NCBI RefSeq assembly: GCF_027257875.1
Contig: NZ_JAPVQY010000056.1
Location: 1-45,922 of the forward strand
Origin: Burkholderia sp. IMCC1007
Lineage (GTDB): Bacteria > Pseudomonadota > Gammaproteobacteria > Burkholderiales > Burkholderiaceae
Direction of reading: 5' to 3'
DNA: 45,922 nucleotides
Shown: in pieces, positions 17,000 to 25,617 of the stretch
Position numbering within the stretch: position 1 is the stretch's first letter
How the letters are laid out: each line of letters starts with the position of its first letter
Made by a program: the position numbers and the translations under genes
Notes under the pieces: generated by a model
The model's database searches: none
Seen by the model: the letters and a program-made list of their open reading frames with translations, nothing else
Told to the model about the DNA's origin: nothing

Positions 17000-17054
17000 T
17001 CTGCCGAATTATGCAAAATCCTCGCTTCCAAATACAACTACCGAGGGATCCGGG

Positions 17055-17816
17055 ATGCATATCAAGAAAGCGGCGGCGGCATGTGGCGTGGCGTTCCTGT
17101 TGAGCGCGTGCGGCGGGGTACAGAATCTCGACGCGAACAGCCTGACGTCGGCGGGGACCAGCCTGTTCAAGGCAGCGACGCTGTCGGACGCGGACATCGC
17201 CGCGCTGTCGAACGACTCGTGCAAGGCGAGCGACGCGGAATCGAAGGTCGCGGCACCGAACAGCGCGTACTCGAAGCGTCTGACGAAGGTGATGAAGGGC
17301 TTCGGCGACATGACGCTGAACGGCCAGAAGATCAACTACAAGGTCTACGTGACCAAGGACGTCAACGCGTGGGCGATGGGCAACGGTTGCGTGCGGGTGT
17401 ACAGCGGCCTGATGGACATGATGAACGACGACGAATTGCGCGGCGTGATCGGTCATGAAATGGGCCACGTCGCACTGGGCCATTCGAAGAAGGCGATGCA
17501 GACGGCGTACGCGGTCAGCGCGGCGCGTACCGCGGCCGGCGCGGCTTCGCCGGGCGTCGCGGCACTGACGAGTTCGCAGCTCGGCGACATCACCGAGAAG
17601 TTCATCAACGCGCAGTTCTCGCAGACGCAGGAAAGCGCGGCCGACGACTACTCGTTCGACCTGATGAAGCAGAAGAAGATGAACCAGAAGGGCCTCGTCA
17701 CCGCGTTCCAGAAGCTCGCGCAGCTCGATGGCGGCAAGAGCTCGATGATGAGCTCGCACCCGTCGTCGACGAGCCGTGCGCAGCACATCGAGGATCGCAT
17801 CGCCAAGGGCAGCTGA
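17055..17816 (+). CDS. M48-family zinc metalloprotease lipoprotein (LoiP-like)
   Basis: This 253-residue protein has a lipoprotein signal with lipobox LSAC and lipidated Cys19. The peptidase domain carries HEMGH (134-138) with two zinc histidines and catalytic Glu, and the third ligand Glu193 in QESAADD. LoiP/YggG-type enzymes are envelope proteases of the outer-membrane lipoprotein class that cut damaged or phenylalanine-rich sequences. Lys-Ser-rich C-terminal residues (SSMMSSHPSSTSRAQHI) contain the conserved SHP. It stands alone between the pigment cluster and the lactate operon, with its own promoter candidate and a strong terminator. Role in quality control is inferred from family. Confidence 0.9.
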   Translation: MHIKKAAAACGVAFLLSACGGVQNLDANSLTSAGTSLFKAATLSDADIAALSNDSCKASDAESKVAAPNSAYSKRLTKVMKGFGDMTLNGQKINYKVYVTKDVNAWAMGNGCVRVYSGLMDMMNDDELRGVIGHEMGHVALGHSKKAMQTAYAVSAARTAAGAASPGVAALTSSQLGDITEKFINAQFSQTQESAADDYSFDLMKQKKMNQKGLVTAFQKLAQLDGGKSSMMSSHPSSTSRAQHIEDRIAKGS

Positions 17817-17878
17817 TCGCAGCTGATCGCCTCGTGCGGCGCCGGTGCGGTCCGCCCCGGCGTCCGGCACGATGAAGA

Positions 17879-17910
17879 AAAACCCCACGCTCGTTCGGGC
17901 GTGGGGTTTT
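17879..17910. terminator. bidirectional intrinsic terminator
   Basis: A perfect 12-base inverted repeat has arms at 17879-17890 and 17899-17910 with an 8-base loop. The arms start with AAAA and end with TTTT, and further As and Ts flank them, so it works in both directions. It lies between the convergent M48 gene (ends 17816) and lldP (ends 17945). Confidence 0.92.
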
Positions 17911-17944
17911 CGTTTTTCGGCGATGCGCGCAACGACGGCGCGGC

Positions 17945-19651
17945 TTACGGCACCATCCCCGGCAGCACGTAGGCCTGCACGAGCGTGATCAGGCCGACGA
18001 TCACCACGAACAGCAGGCTATGGCGCACCGTGAAGCGGAACAGCTCGGATTCCTTGCCGACGAGGCCCGTCGCCGCGCAGGCCACCGCGATCGACTGAGG
18101 CGAGATCATCTTCGCCGTCACGCCGCCCGTCGTGTTCGCGGCGACGGCGAGCGTTTCCGGCACGCCGAGCTGGTGCGCGGTCGTTTGCTGCAGCGAGCAG
18201 AACAGCGCATTCGACGACGTGTCCGAGCCCGTCAGGAACACGCCGAGCCAGCCGAGGAACGGCGAGAAGAACGGGAACGCGGCGCCGGTCGCGGCCAGCA
18301 TCAGCGCGAGCGTCGATGACATCCCCGAGTAGTTCGCGACGAACGCGAACGCGAGCACGAGGCCGATCGACAGGATCGGGCGCGTGAGCTCCGCGAGCGT
18401 TTCGCCGAACGTGACGAGCGCATCGCGCGGCTTCATCCGCAACAGCGCCATCGAGATCAGCGCGGTCACGAGGATCGCGCTGCCGACCGCCGACACGAGA
18501 TCGATCTTCAGCACGGCCTCGAGCGCCTTCGGCGTCGCGGCGATCGGTGCGGTTTTCACGACCAGCTGGTCGAGCCCCGCCACGTGGAACTTCAGCACGG
18601 TCGACGCCAGCGCGCCGTGCGCGGCGAACAGCGCCTTGAACGGCGCGATGCTCCACACGGTGACGACGGCGGTCAGGATCAGGAACGGCGACCATGCGCG
18701 CACGGTCTGCGCGAGCGTGTACGGCGACGCCTGACGGCTCATGCGTGCGCCCGCAACGTGGCCGCCCGCACCGTGGCCGCCCAGCGCCACGGCGCCGCCG
18801 GACGCGACGATGCCGCCGGCCGTCTGCTTCGCGCTGCTCGGCTGCCACACCTTCAGGAACGCGGCGAGCGCGACCAGGCTGACGAGCGACGACGTGATGT
18901 CCGGCAGCTCGGGCCCGATGTGGTTCGACGTGAAGTACTGCGTGATCGCGAAGCTGCCGCCCGCGACGAGCGCGGCCGGCCACGTCTGCCGCACGCCGCG
19001 CAGCCCGTCCATCATGAACACGAGCCAGAACGGCACCGCGAGCGACAGCAGCGGCAACTGGCGGCCGGCCATCGCGCCGATGTGCATGGGGTCGATGCCC
19101 GTCACCTGCCCGGCGACGATGATCGGAATGCCCATCGCGCCGAACGCGACCGGCGCGGTGTTTGCAATTAGACACAATCCTGCCGCGTGCAGCGGCTTGA
19201 AGCCGAGGCCGACCAGCAGCGCGGCCGTGATCGCGACCGGCGCGCCGAAACCGGCGGCACCTTCGAGGAAGGCGCCGAACGAGAAGCCGATCAGCAGCAT
19301 CTGCAGCCGCTGGTCGTCGGTGATCGACAGCACCGACGCGCGGATGACGTCGAACTGGCCGGTCTTCACGACAATCTTGTACAGGAACACGGCCGCGACG
19401 ATGATCCACGCGATCGGCCACAGCCCGTACGCGAAGCCGAAGCCGGCCGCCGCGAGCGCCTGCGGCGCGGGCATGCCGTACGCGAGGATCGCGACGCCGA
19501 GCGACAGCAGCAGCGTGATCGCGGCGGCGACGTGGCCCTTCATCCGCAGCGCGGCGAGCGCGACGAAAAAGAAGATGATCGGAATTGCGGCGACGAGTGC
19601 CGACAGCCCTAGGCTGCCGAGCGGGGTGTAGATCTGATGCCAAACCTGCAT
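17945..19651 (-). CDS. lldP: L-lactate permease
   Basis: This 568-residue protein belongs to the LctP lactate permease family, which imports lactate (and glycolate) with protons. It has more than ten hydrophobic segments, and family blocks such as FGAFLEGAAGFGAPVAITAALLVG, shown here as about residues 125-148, and TGSDTSSNALFCSLQ. Length is close to the 551 residues of Escherichia coli LldP. I start at the ATG at 19651 because GGAGGA is 8 bases ahead; the alternative ATG 15 bases upstream overlaps that site. It is the last gene of the lutA-lutC-lutB-lldP operon, 50 bases after lutB, and ends at the bidirectional terminator. Confidence 0.95.
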   Translation of the reverse strand: MQVWHQIYTPLGSLGLSALVAAIPIIFFFVALAALRMKGHVAAAITLLLSLGVAILAYGMPAPQALAAAGFGFAYGLWPIAWIIVAAVFLYKIVVKTGQFDVIRASVLSITDDQRLQMLLIGFSFGAFLEGAAGFGAPVAITAALLVGLGFKPLHAAGLCLIANTAPVAFGAMGIPIIVAGQVTGIDPMHIGAMAGRQLPLLSLAVPFWLVFMMDGLRGVRQTWPAALVAGGSFAITQYFTSNHIGPELPDITSSLVSLVALAAFLKVWQPSSAKQTAGGIVASGGAVALGGHGAGGHVAGARMSRQASPYTLAQTVRAWSPFLILTAVVTVWSIAPFKALFAAHGALASTVLKFHVAGLDQLVVKTAPIAATPKALEAVLKIDLVSAVGSAILVTALISMALLRMKPRDALVTFGETLAELTRPILSIGLVLAFAFVANYSGMSSTLALMLAATGAAFPFFSPFLGWLGVFLTGSDTSSNALFCSLQQTTAHQLGVPETLAVAANTTGGVTAKMISPQSIAVACAATGLVGKESELFRFTVRHSLLFVVIVGLITLVQAYVLPGMVP

Positions 19652-19701
19652 GGGTGTCTCCTCCATGGATTTCTGTGGGTACGGGTTTGAAAACGGACGG
19701 G

Positions 19702-21147
19702 CTATTCGGGCTGGCCGCGTGCGCGCAGCAGGTCGGAGAGGCTGCGCGGCGCGGGCTCGAGCGGCGTGCGGTGCCGGGTCCAGCCCATCTGCTTCGCAGG
19801 CGTCAGCGCGCGCAGCCGTGTCGCGGTCCAGCGGAATGCGCGATACGCGCGCGGATGCGCGAACGCGCCCGACCAGAAGCGCCATACGAGCTCTTCCGCG
19901 CGGGTGTAGTTCGCGCCCTGGCCGCGCAGCGGGTGCGCGACGGCTTCGTCGGGCTTGCGGTTCGCCTCGGCGCGCAGCCGCACGAGCAATTGCGGGATCG
20001 GAATGCGGACCGGGCACACCTCGCCGCATGCGCCGCACAGCGTCGACGCGGTCGGCAGGTCGGCCGTCGCGTCGAGGCCGAGCAGGTGCGGCGAGATGAT
20101 CTTGCCGATCGGGCCCGGGTAGGTGGTGCCGTACGCGTGGCCGCCGATGCGCGTATAGACGGGGCAGTGGTTCATGCACGCGCCGCAGCGGATGCACTGC
20201 AGCGTCGCGCGCAGTTGTTCGTCCGCGTAGGCCTGCGTGCGGCCGTTGTCGAGCAGCACGAGGTGCAGCTCGCGCGGGCCGTCGCGTTCGCCGTCGCGGC
20301 GCGGGCCGGAAATCAGGTTGAAATACGTCGTGATCGCCTGGCCGGTCGCCGAGCGCGTGAGCAGGCTCGACAGCGGCACGATGTGCTCGAGCTTCTCGAC
20401 GACCTTCTCGATCCCCATGATCGCGACGTGCGTGTCGGGCACGGTCGTCGACAGCCGGCCGTTGCCTTCGTTCTCGACGAGCCACAGCGTGCCCGTGTCG
20501 GCCGCCGCGAAGTTCACGCCCGACAGGCCGATGTCGGCTTCGGCGAACGCGCGGCGCAGCGCGCGCCGGCCGGTCTGGATCAGCTCGTCGACGTCCTCCG
20601 TGTAGCGCGTGTCGGGGATGTGCTGCTCGAACAGCCCGGCGATGTCGCGGCGCGTCTTGTGGATCGCCGGCATCACGATGTGCGACGGCTTCTCGCCCGC
20701 GAGCTGCACGATGAACTCGCCCATGTCGGACTCGATGCAGTCGACGCCGTGATCGGCGAGGTAATGGTTCAGCTCGATTTCCTCGCTCGCCATCGACTTG
20801 CCCTTGATCACGCGGCGCGCGTTCCTTGCCTGCGCGATGCCGAGCACGATCGTGTTCGCGTCGGCGGCCGTCTCGGCCCAGTGCACGTGCACGCCGGCCT
20901 CGGTCAGCTTCGCTTCCAGCCGCTCGAGCAGCGTCGGCAGTTGCGCGAGCGCATGCTGCCGCACGGCTTCGCCGAGATCGCGCAGTTGCTGCAGCTCGGT
21001 GTCGTCGGGGAACTGGGTCGCGCGCTTGCCTTGCAGGAAGTCCATCGCGCCGCGGAAGCTGCTGCGCAGCGCGGGATCGTCGAGCGCGGCGCGCGCGCGG
21101 GCCTTGAAGTCGCCGGGGGCGACGAATTGAAGCGGTCGGTCGCTCAT
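19702..21147 (-). CDS. lutB: lactate utilization iron-sulfur protein LutB/LldF
   Basis: This 481-residue subunit of the three-part L-lactate oxidation complex carries two [4Fe-4S] sites: Cys318, 321, 324 and 328 in CIRCGACMNHCP, and Cys371, 374 and 378 in CGACGEVCP. The N-terminal half is the LUD domain (residues about 70-290) with SMASEEIELNHYL. The complex oxidises lactate to pyruvate without a flavoprotein LldD and passes electrons to the respiratory chain. The start overlaps the lutC stop by ATGA. The order here is lutA-lutC-lutB, whereas Bacillus subtilis has A-B-C. Confidence 0.95.
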   Translation of the reverse strand: MSDRPLQFVAPGDFKARARAALDDPALRSSFRGAMDFLQGKRATQFPDDTELQQLRDLGEAVRQHALAQLPTLLERLEAKLTEAGVHVHWAETAADANTIVLGIAQARNARRVIKGKSMASEEIELNHYLADHGVDCIESDMGEFIVQLAGEKPSHIVMPAIHKTRRDIAGLFEQHIPDTRYTEDVDELIQTGRRALRRAFAEADIGLSGVNFAAADTGTLWLVENEGNGRLSTTVPDTHVAIMGIEKVVEKLEHIVPLSSLLTRSATGQAITTYFNLISGPRRDGERDGPRELHLVLLDNGRTQAYADEQLRATLQCIRCGACMNHCPVYTRIGGHAYGTTYPGPIGKIISPHLLGLDATADLPTASTLCGACGEVCPVRIPIPQLLVRLRAEANRKPDEAVAHPLRGQGANYTRAEELVWRFWSGAFAHPRAYRAFRWTATRLRALTPAKQMGWTRHRTPLEPAPRSLSDLLRARGQPE

Positions 21148-21872
21148 CGCGGCAGGTCCTGGCAGGCGGTTGGGCTCGGTTCGGCGGTGGCCGGTCCGGT
21201 GACGATCACGACCCAGAGGTGGCGCGGGCCGTGTGCGCCGTACGCGAGGGTCTGCTGGATATCGGAGGTTTTCGACGGGCCCGATACCAGCACGACGTTG
21301 GTCGGCATGCCGGCGTGCCAGCGTTCCGCGTGCACGGCTGCATGAAGATCCGCGTGCAGCGTGTTCGCATGCACCAGCGCGATGTGCAGCGGCGGCACCA
21401 GCGATACCGTGCGCGGCGTGCCGGGATCGGGTGCGAGCACGACGGTGCCGGTTGCCGCGATGCCCGAGCGCGCGACGGTGAAGCCCGCATCGATGGTCGC
21501 GAACAGTTCGGCCTTCCACGCGTCGATCGGACGGTCGAACGGCACCGGCGCAACCGTGTCGGGCAGCGCGCGGGCGAGCGCCGCGGATTCGGCGCGGGCC
21601 GGATCGAGCAGCAAGCGGCGCACGCCGGCTTCGGCGAGACGCGCGGCAAGCTGCGCGGGCCACGCATCGGCGCTGGCGCACCAGACGTCCGCGTGCGATG
21701 CGGCGAGCGCGGCCTGCATCGTCTGCGCGAGTGCGTGAGGATCGCGGGCAAGCGGCGCGCGCCGTGCCGCGTAATGCGTGTCGATGCGCGCATCGAGCGC
21801 GGGCGCGGCGCCCGCGGCGACGCCGGGAGCCGCGTTGCGCAGGCGCGCGAGGATGGCGTCGCGCGCGCTCAT
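21144..21872 (-). CDS. lutC: lactate utilization protein LutC/LldG
   Basis: This 242-residue LUD-domain protein is the third component of the LutABC lactate dehydrogenase complex. Family segments are SGIAATGTVVLAPDPGTPRTVSLVPPLHIALV (residues about 165-196), TNVVLVSGPSKTSDIQQTL and the C-terminal YGAHGPRHLWVVIV. It has no iron-sulfur cysteines, as usual for LutC. The ATG at 21872 overlaps the lutA stop by 4 bases, and its own stop overlaps lutB by 4 bases, so the three subunits are translationally coupled. The frame remains open upstream but only as a shadow of lutA. Confidence 0.93.
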   Translation of the reverse strand: MSARDAILARLRNAAPGVAAGAAPALDARIDTHYAARRAPLARDPHALAQTMQAALAASHADVWCASADAWPAQLAARLAEAGVRRLLLDPARAESAALARALPDTVAPVPFDRPIDAWKAELFATIDAGFTVARSGIAATGTVVLAPDPGTPRTVSLVPPLHIALVHANTLHADLHAAVHAERWHAGMPTNVVLVSGPSKTSDIQQTLAYGAHGPRHLWVVIVTGPATAEPSPTACQDLPR

Positions 21873-22669
21873 TGCTGGTCTCCGCGCAGCGACGGGGCGC
21901 CGGCCGTGCGGCGCCACAGGAAGCTCGCGAGATGCTCGACGGGCAGCGCCGCGCCGGCCTTGGCCGCGGCGTGGCCGATGTTCAGCAGGCAGCCGCAGTC
22001 TGCCGACACGAGCCGGTCGCAGCCGGTCGCGCAGGCCGACGCGACCTTGTCGTGCACCATCGCGCCGGAAATGTCGGGATGCTTCAGCGAGAACGTGCCG
22101 CCGAAGCCGCAGCATTCGGATTCGCGCTCATGTTCGATGCGCGTGACGCCGGGCAGCGCGTCGACGAGCGCGACGCCATGCGCGCGGGTCCCCATCTCGC
22201 GACGCGCCGCGCACGACGTGTGCAGCACCACGCGTTCTTCCGGGCCGGCGTTCGGGGGGACGGCGTCCAGTCGCACGTCGAGCACGTGGACGAGGAATTC
22301 CGTGAGTTCGTAGGTACGTTCCGCGATCGCGCGGGCCTGCGGGCCGTGCACGGGATCGTCGGCGAAGAGCGCCGGCCAGTGGTGCCGGATCATGCCCGCG
22401 CAGGAGCCCGACGGCACGATCACGGGCCACGGCGCGCCGAACAGGTCGAGCTGGGCGGCCGCGACGCGGCGCGCTTCGTCGGGATTGCCGCTGCTGTAGG
22501 CCGGCTGTCCGCAGCAGCTCTGGCCGCGCGGATAGTGGACGGTCAGGCCTTCGCGTTCCAGCAGGCGAACCGCGTCGAGCCCGGCTTCGGGGACGAACAG
22601 GTCGACCAGGCAGGTCGCGAACAGATAGACGTGCGCGGGCGGGGTGGCGGGGTGGGGCCTTGTGTTCAT
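21869..22669 (-). CDS. lutA: lactate utilization protein LutA/LldE (CCG-domain)
   Basis: This 266-residue protein has two cysteine-rich CCG domains: SCCGQP (Cys52-Cys53, with Cys20 and Cys90 as partners) and ECCGFGGTFS (Cys186-Cys187, with Cys153). Such domains bind an iron-sulfur cluster as in heterodisulfide reductase. It is the first gene of the lactate operon. Translation starts 134 bases from the divergent FadR-type regulator gene, and a promoter and an LldR-like operator lie between them. Expression is therefore probably repressed without lactate. A GlcF-like role is less likely since no GlcD/E lies beside it. Confidence 0.93.
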   Translation of the reverse strand: MNTRPHPATPPAHVYLFATCLVDLFVPEAGLDAVRLLEREGLTVHYPRGQSCCGQPAYSSGNPDEARRVAAAQLDLFGAPWPVIVPSGSCAGMIRHHWPALFADDPVHGPQARAIAERTYELTEFLVHVLDVRLDAVPPNAGPEERVVLHTSCAARREMGTRAHGVALVDALPGVTRIEHERESECCGFGGTFSLKHPDISGAMVHDKVASACATGCDRLVSADCGCLLNIGHAAAKAGAALPVEHLASFLWRRTAGAPSLRGDQQ

Positions 22670-22725
22670 GTCTCGCTCCAGGGGCGGCCGCCCGGCATCC
22701 GAATGCAGGGCGACGATTTCGCTGC

Positions 22726-22754
22726 ATAATTCCCGCGACGGCGCCGCAGCTCAA
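22726..22754 (-). promoter_or_regulatory. predicted promoter of the lutACB-lldP operon
   Basis: On the minus strand TTGAGC (22749-22754) is followed after 17 bases by AATTAT (22726-22731), each four of six matches to sigma70. The LldR-like operator abuts the -35, so a bound repressor would block polymerase. On the plus strand CATAAT (22725-22730) may be the -10 for the regulator gene. Confidence 0.55.
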
Positions 22755-22770
22755 ATTGGTTGGGCCAATC
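22754..22770. promoter_or_regulatory. LldR/FadR-type operator
   Basis: The sequence AATTGGTTGGGCCAATC contains the inverted repeat ATTGG-N5-CCAAT, close to the LldR operator form AATTGG-N5-CCAATT known in Escherichia coli. It lies between divergent lutA and the FadR-type regulator, adjacent to the lutA -35. Confidence 0.7.
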
Positions 22771-22803
22771 GGCGCGACGGACATTCCGGATGGAGAGGCG
22801 GCG

Positions 22804-23520
22804 ATGGCGGCGATGACAGCACGGGGCCGGACCGAAGTGGTGATGCGCAAGATCGAGACGGCGCTGCTCGACGGCACGTGGCCGGCCGGCGCGCGGCTGC
22901 CGGCCGAGCGCGTGCTCGCGCAGCAGTACGGCGTGGCGCGCAATACGGTGCGCGAGGCGACCCAGCGGCTCGTCGCGCGCGGGTTGTTGCAGAGCCGGCG
23001 CGGCGCGGGCGTCTACGCGACGGATCAGTTGCGCGCCGGCATCGCGTCGCCGTGGGGCCAGCTGGTCGCCGACCATCCGGCGCTGCGCGACGACATCCTC
23101 GAATTCCGCCGCGTGCTCGAAGGCGCGACCGCGTATTTCGCCGCGCTGCGCGCCGATGCGAACGACCGGCGCCGGATCCGTACGCTGCTGCGCGAGCTCG
23201 AAACCGCGCATGCGAACGGGGATGCGGCGGTCGAGGCGTCGACCGACGCGAAGCTGCACGAGGCGATCGCGCTCGCGTCGCACAACACGATGTTCCTGCA
23301 CCTGCACACGAGCGTGATCGGAATGTTGCGCGAGCACATTTCGATCAACGTCGCGGGGATGACGACGCACGACGAACAGGCGTCCGAGCTGCTGTTGCTG
23401 CAGCACCGCGTGGTGTGCGACGCGATCTGCGCGCACCGGCCCGAGGAGGCGCGCACCGCGATGCAGACCCATATCGACTACGTGCGCAGCCACTTCGAGC
23501 GAAGCGGCGATATGCCGTGA
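22804..23520 (+). CDS. GntR/FadR-family regulator of lactate utilization (LldR/LutR-like)
   Basis: This 238-residue regulator has an N-terminal winged helix (about residues 10-75: LPAERVLAQQYGVARNTVREA, listed by its key Arg47-Arg50 region) and a C-terminal FCD ligand domain (about 95-230) with metal-binding His residues in DAKLHEAIA, LLLLQHRVVCDAI and THIDYVRSHF. It should repress the divergent lactate operon and release it when L-lactate binds. I chose the ATG at 22804 with GAGAGG seven bases ahead; the frame is open upstream to 22660 but that would overlap the operator and lutA. Ligand identity is inferred from context. Confidence 0.88.
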   Translation: MAAMTARGRTEVVMRKIETALLDGTWPAGARLPAERVLAQQYGVARNTVREATQRLVARGLLQSRRGAGVYATDQLRAGIASPWGQLVADHPALRDDILEFRRVLEGATAYFAALRADANDRRRIRTLLRELETAHANGDAAVEASTDAKLHEAIALASHNTMFLHLHTSVIGMLREHISINVAGMTTHDEQASELLLLQHRVVCDAICAHRPEEARTAMQTHIDYVRSHFERSGDMP

Positions 23521-23521
23521 G

Positions 23522-23534
23522 ATTGGTTGGGCCA
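23522..23534. promoter_or_regulatory. second copy of the lactate operator core, after the regulator gene
   Basis: ATTGGTTGGGCCA is identical over 13 bases to the operator at 22755-22767 and begins one base after the regulator stop codon. The last two bases of the right half-site are lost (CA instead of AT). It could be a second operator for DNA looping, as in Escherichia coli lldPRD with two sites, or chance. Confidence 0.4.
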
Positions 23535-23648
23535 CAGCCGCGGGAGGCCCGGCCGACGGGCGCCCGCGCGCCGCGGTTCGCGGTCCGGCGGGCACCGTGC
23601 ATCGCGCAGGCACGCGGCCTGGCGGCGGCGCGCGAACCGGCCGCGCGA

Positions 23649-23678
23649 TTGACCGGTTCGTCCGGCGCCCACTAGAAT
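23649..23678 (+). promoter_or_regulatory. predicted sigma70 promoter of the phospholipase D-like gene
   Basis: TTGACC (23649-23654) and TAGAAT (23673-23678) are separated by 18 bases; each box has five of six consensus bases. Transcription should start near 23685, about 67 bases ahead of the GTG start at 23752. This is the best promoter match in the window. Confidence 0.65.
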
Positions 23679-23751
23679 CGGCCGGAACCGCCCGTCAGCC
23701 GCGCGCCGCGGCGATTGCGGACCCATTGATCCGCCTGTCGAGGAAGCTCTC

Positions 23752-25377
23752 GTGCTCACGTCTTTGATCCGGCGCGCGCCGGCCGCGCTCACGTGGCGCG
23801 CCGTGTGCCGCCCGGCCCGCGCGCTGGCCGTCTGCGTGCTGCTATCGCTGGTCGCCGCCTGCGCGACGCATCCGCCCGCCACGTCCCTCGATCGTCCCGT
23901 CTCGCACGCGTTGCCGCCCGATGCCGCGACGCCGCTGCGCGCTGCACTGGTCGCGCCGGAAGCCGCGCACCCCGGCCAGTCGGGCTTCCGGCTGTTGCCC
24001 GAAGGCGCCACCGCGCTGCAGATGCGCATCGCGCTCGCGCGCGCAGCGACCAAGACGCTCGACATGCAGTACTACATCGCGACCGAGGACACGACCGGCA
24101 AGCTGCTGCTCGGCGCCGCGCTGTACGCGGCCGATCGCGGCGTGCGCGTGCGGATGCTGGTCGACGACCTGAACTTCCGCGACATCGACCGCATCATGGC
24201 CGCGCTCAATACGCATCCGAACATCGAGATCCGCGTGTTCAACCCGTTCGGCGCGTCGCAGCACGGGATGGTCGAGCGCACGGCCAACTTCTTCACGCGC
24301 ATCGACAACTTCACGCGCCGGATGCACAACAAGGCGATGATCGCGGACAACCAGCTCGCGATCGTCGGCGGCCGCAACCTCGGCGACGAATACTTCAGCG
24401 CGAGCCCGACGCTGCAGTTCCGCGATCTCGACGTGCTGGCCGCCGGGCCCGTGACGAACGACATCTCGAAGAGCTTCGACGACTACTGGGCGAGCCCGAG
24501 CAGCTATCCGCTGCGCGTGCTGAATCATCAGTCGTTCGACGCGAAGGATCTCGATGCGATGCGCGACGAGTTGCGCGATCACTGGCGCAAGAACGCCGAT
24601 CCGTACAACGCGAAGCCGCTGAACGCGACGCCGCTCGCGCAGCAGATCGCGCGCGACGAGCTCGAGCTCGTGTGGGCGCCGACCGAATTCAAGGTCGACG
24701 CGCCATCGAAGGTCGCGCGGCCGACCGAGACCTACGTGAGCCCGCCGATGCAGCGCCTCGCCGAGCTGACGCGCTCCGCGCAAAAGGAGTTCCTCGCGTT
24801 TTCGCCGTACTTCGTGCCGCACGACGCGGGCGTGAAGATTCTCGGCGACATGACCGCGCGCGGCGTGCGCGTCGCGATCGTCACCAACTCGCTCGCCGCG
24901 ACCGACGCGGTCGCCGTGCAGGCCGGCTACGCGCCGTATCGCGTGCCGCTGCTGCAGCGCGGCGTCGAGCTGTACGAATTCAAGGCGCAGGCGGGCCCGC
25001 CGCGTGCGCGCCTGTTCGGCTCGCGTTCGCGGGCGAGCCTGCATTCGAAGGCGTACGTGATCGACCGGCAGATCCTCGTGATCGGCTCGTTGAATCTCGA
25101 CCCGCGTTCCGCGCACCTGAATACGGAGCTGGCGCTCGTGATCCACAGCCCGACGATCGCGCAGCAGGCCGCGGCGATGTTCGCGCGAGCGACGCAGCCC
25201 GACGAAAGCTATCGCCTGAGCGTCGTCGCGCCGGCGGGGTGGGGCGCGCCCGAACTCGAGTGGACCGGGTTGGACAACGGCACGATGACCACCTATCACG
25301 TCGATCCGCGCGCGGGGCTGCTGCGCAATCTGATGACCGGCGTGTTCACGCTGCTGCCGGTGGACGACCAGTTGTAA
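23752..25377 (+). CDS. phospholipase D-family lipoprotein (ClsC/YmdC-like cardiolipin synthase)
   Basis: This 541-residue protein has two HKD motifs: HNKAMIADNQLAIVGGRN (His192, Lys194, Asp199) and HSKAYVIDRQILVIGSLN (His431, Lys433, Asp438). The pair makes one active site for phosphatidyl transfer. It resembles ClsC, which forms cardiolipin from phosphatidylglycerol and phosphatidylethanolamine. The N-terminus is hydrophobic and ends in LVAACATH, a lipobox with Cys37, so it is probably a lipoprotein facing the periplasm. The start is a GTG with AGGAAG ahead. It has its own promoter and no obvious operon partner; the Escherichia coli partner YmdB is absent. A plain phospholipase activity is also possible. 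Confidence 0.87.
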   Translation: MLTSLIRRAPAALTWRAVCRPARALAVCVLLSLVAACATHPPATSLDRPVSHALPPDAATPLRAALVAPEAAHPGQSGFRLLPEGATALQMRIALARAATKTLDMQYYIATEDTTGKLLLGAALYAADRGVRVRMLVDDLNFRDIDRIMAALNTHPNIEIRVFNPFGASQHGMVERTANFFTRIDNFTRRMHNKAMIADNQLAIVGGRNLGDEYFSASPTLQFRDLDVLAAGPVTNDISKSFDDYWASPSSYPLRVLNHQSFDAKDLDAMRDELRDHWRKNADPYNAKPLNATPLAQQIARDELELVWAPTEFKVDAPSKVARPTETYVSPPMQRLAELTRSAQKEFLAFSPYFVPHDAGVKILGDMTARGVRVAIVTNSLAATDAVAVQAGYAPYRVPLLQRGVELYEFKAQAGPPRARLFGSRSRASLHSKAYVIDRQILVIGSLNLDPRSAHLNTELALVIHSPTIAQQAAAMFARATQPDESYRLSVVAPAGWGAPELEWTGLDNGTMTTYHVDPRAGLLRNLMTGVFTLLPVDDQL

Positions 25378-25446
25378 GGGCCGGAACGGCTCGGGTCAAA
25401 CCCGCGATACCGGTGCGCGGGCAAAGGTGATATGGTTGTGTGCGCA

Positions 25447-25462
25447 ACGATATGCGTATCGT
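25447..25462. promoter_or_regulatory. palindrome upstream of the class II aldolase gene
   Basis: ACGATATGCGTATCGT is an inverted repeat with 6-base arms and a TGCG centre. It lies 70 bases after the phospholipase D-like gene and 155 bases before the aldolase start, in a less GC-rich patch. It may be an operator; no cognate regulator gene is adjacent. Confidence 0.35.
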
Positions 25463-25617
25463 GAAGCGCGCGGCCGGATCGCTCGCGCAATGCGGGCCGG
25501 AACGGCGCCGAACGCCGCGCCGTACATCCGCAGTGCGCGCCGCATGCGGCGCCGGCCGACGCTGGACGATGCGCGCCGCGGCCCGTGCCGGCCGCGCACC
25601 CGCAACCGGAGTTCCCC

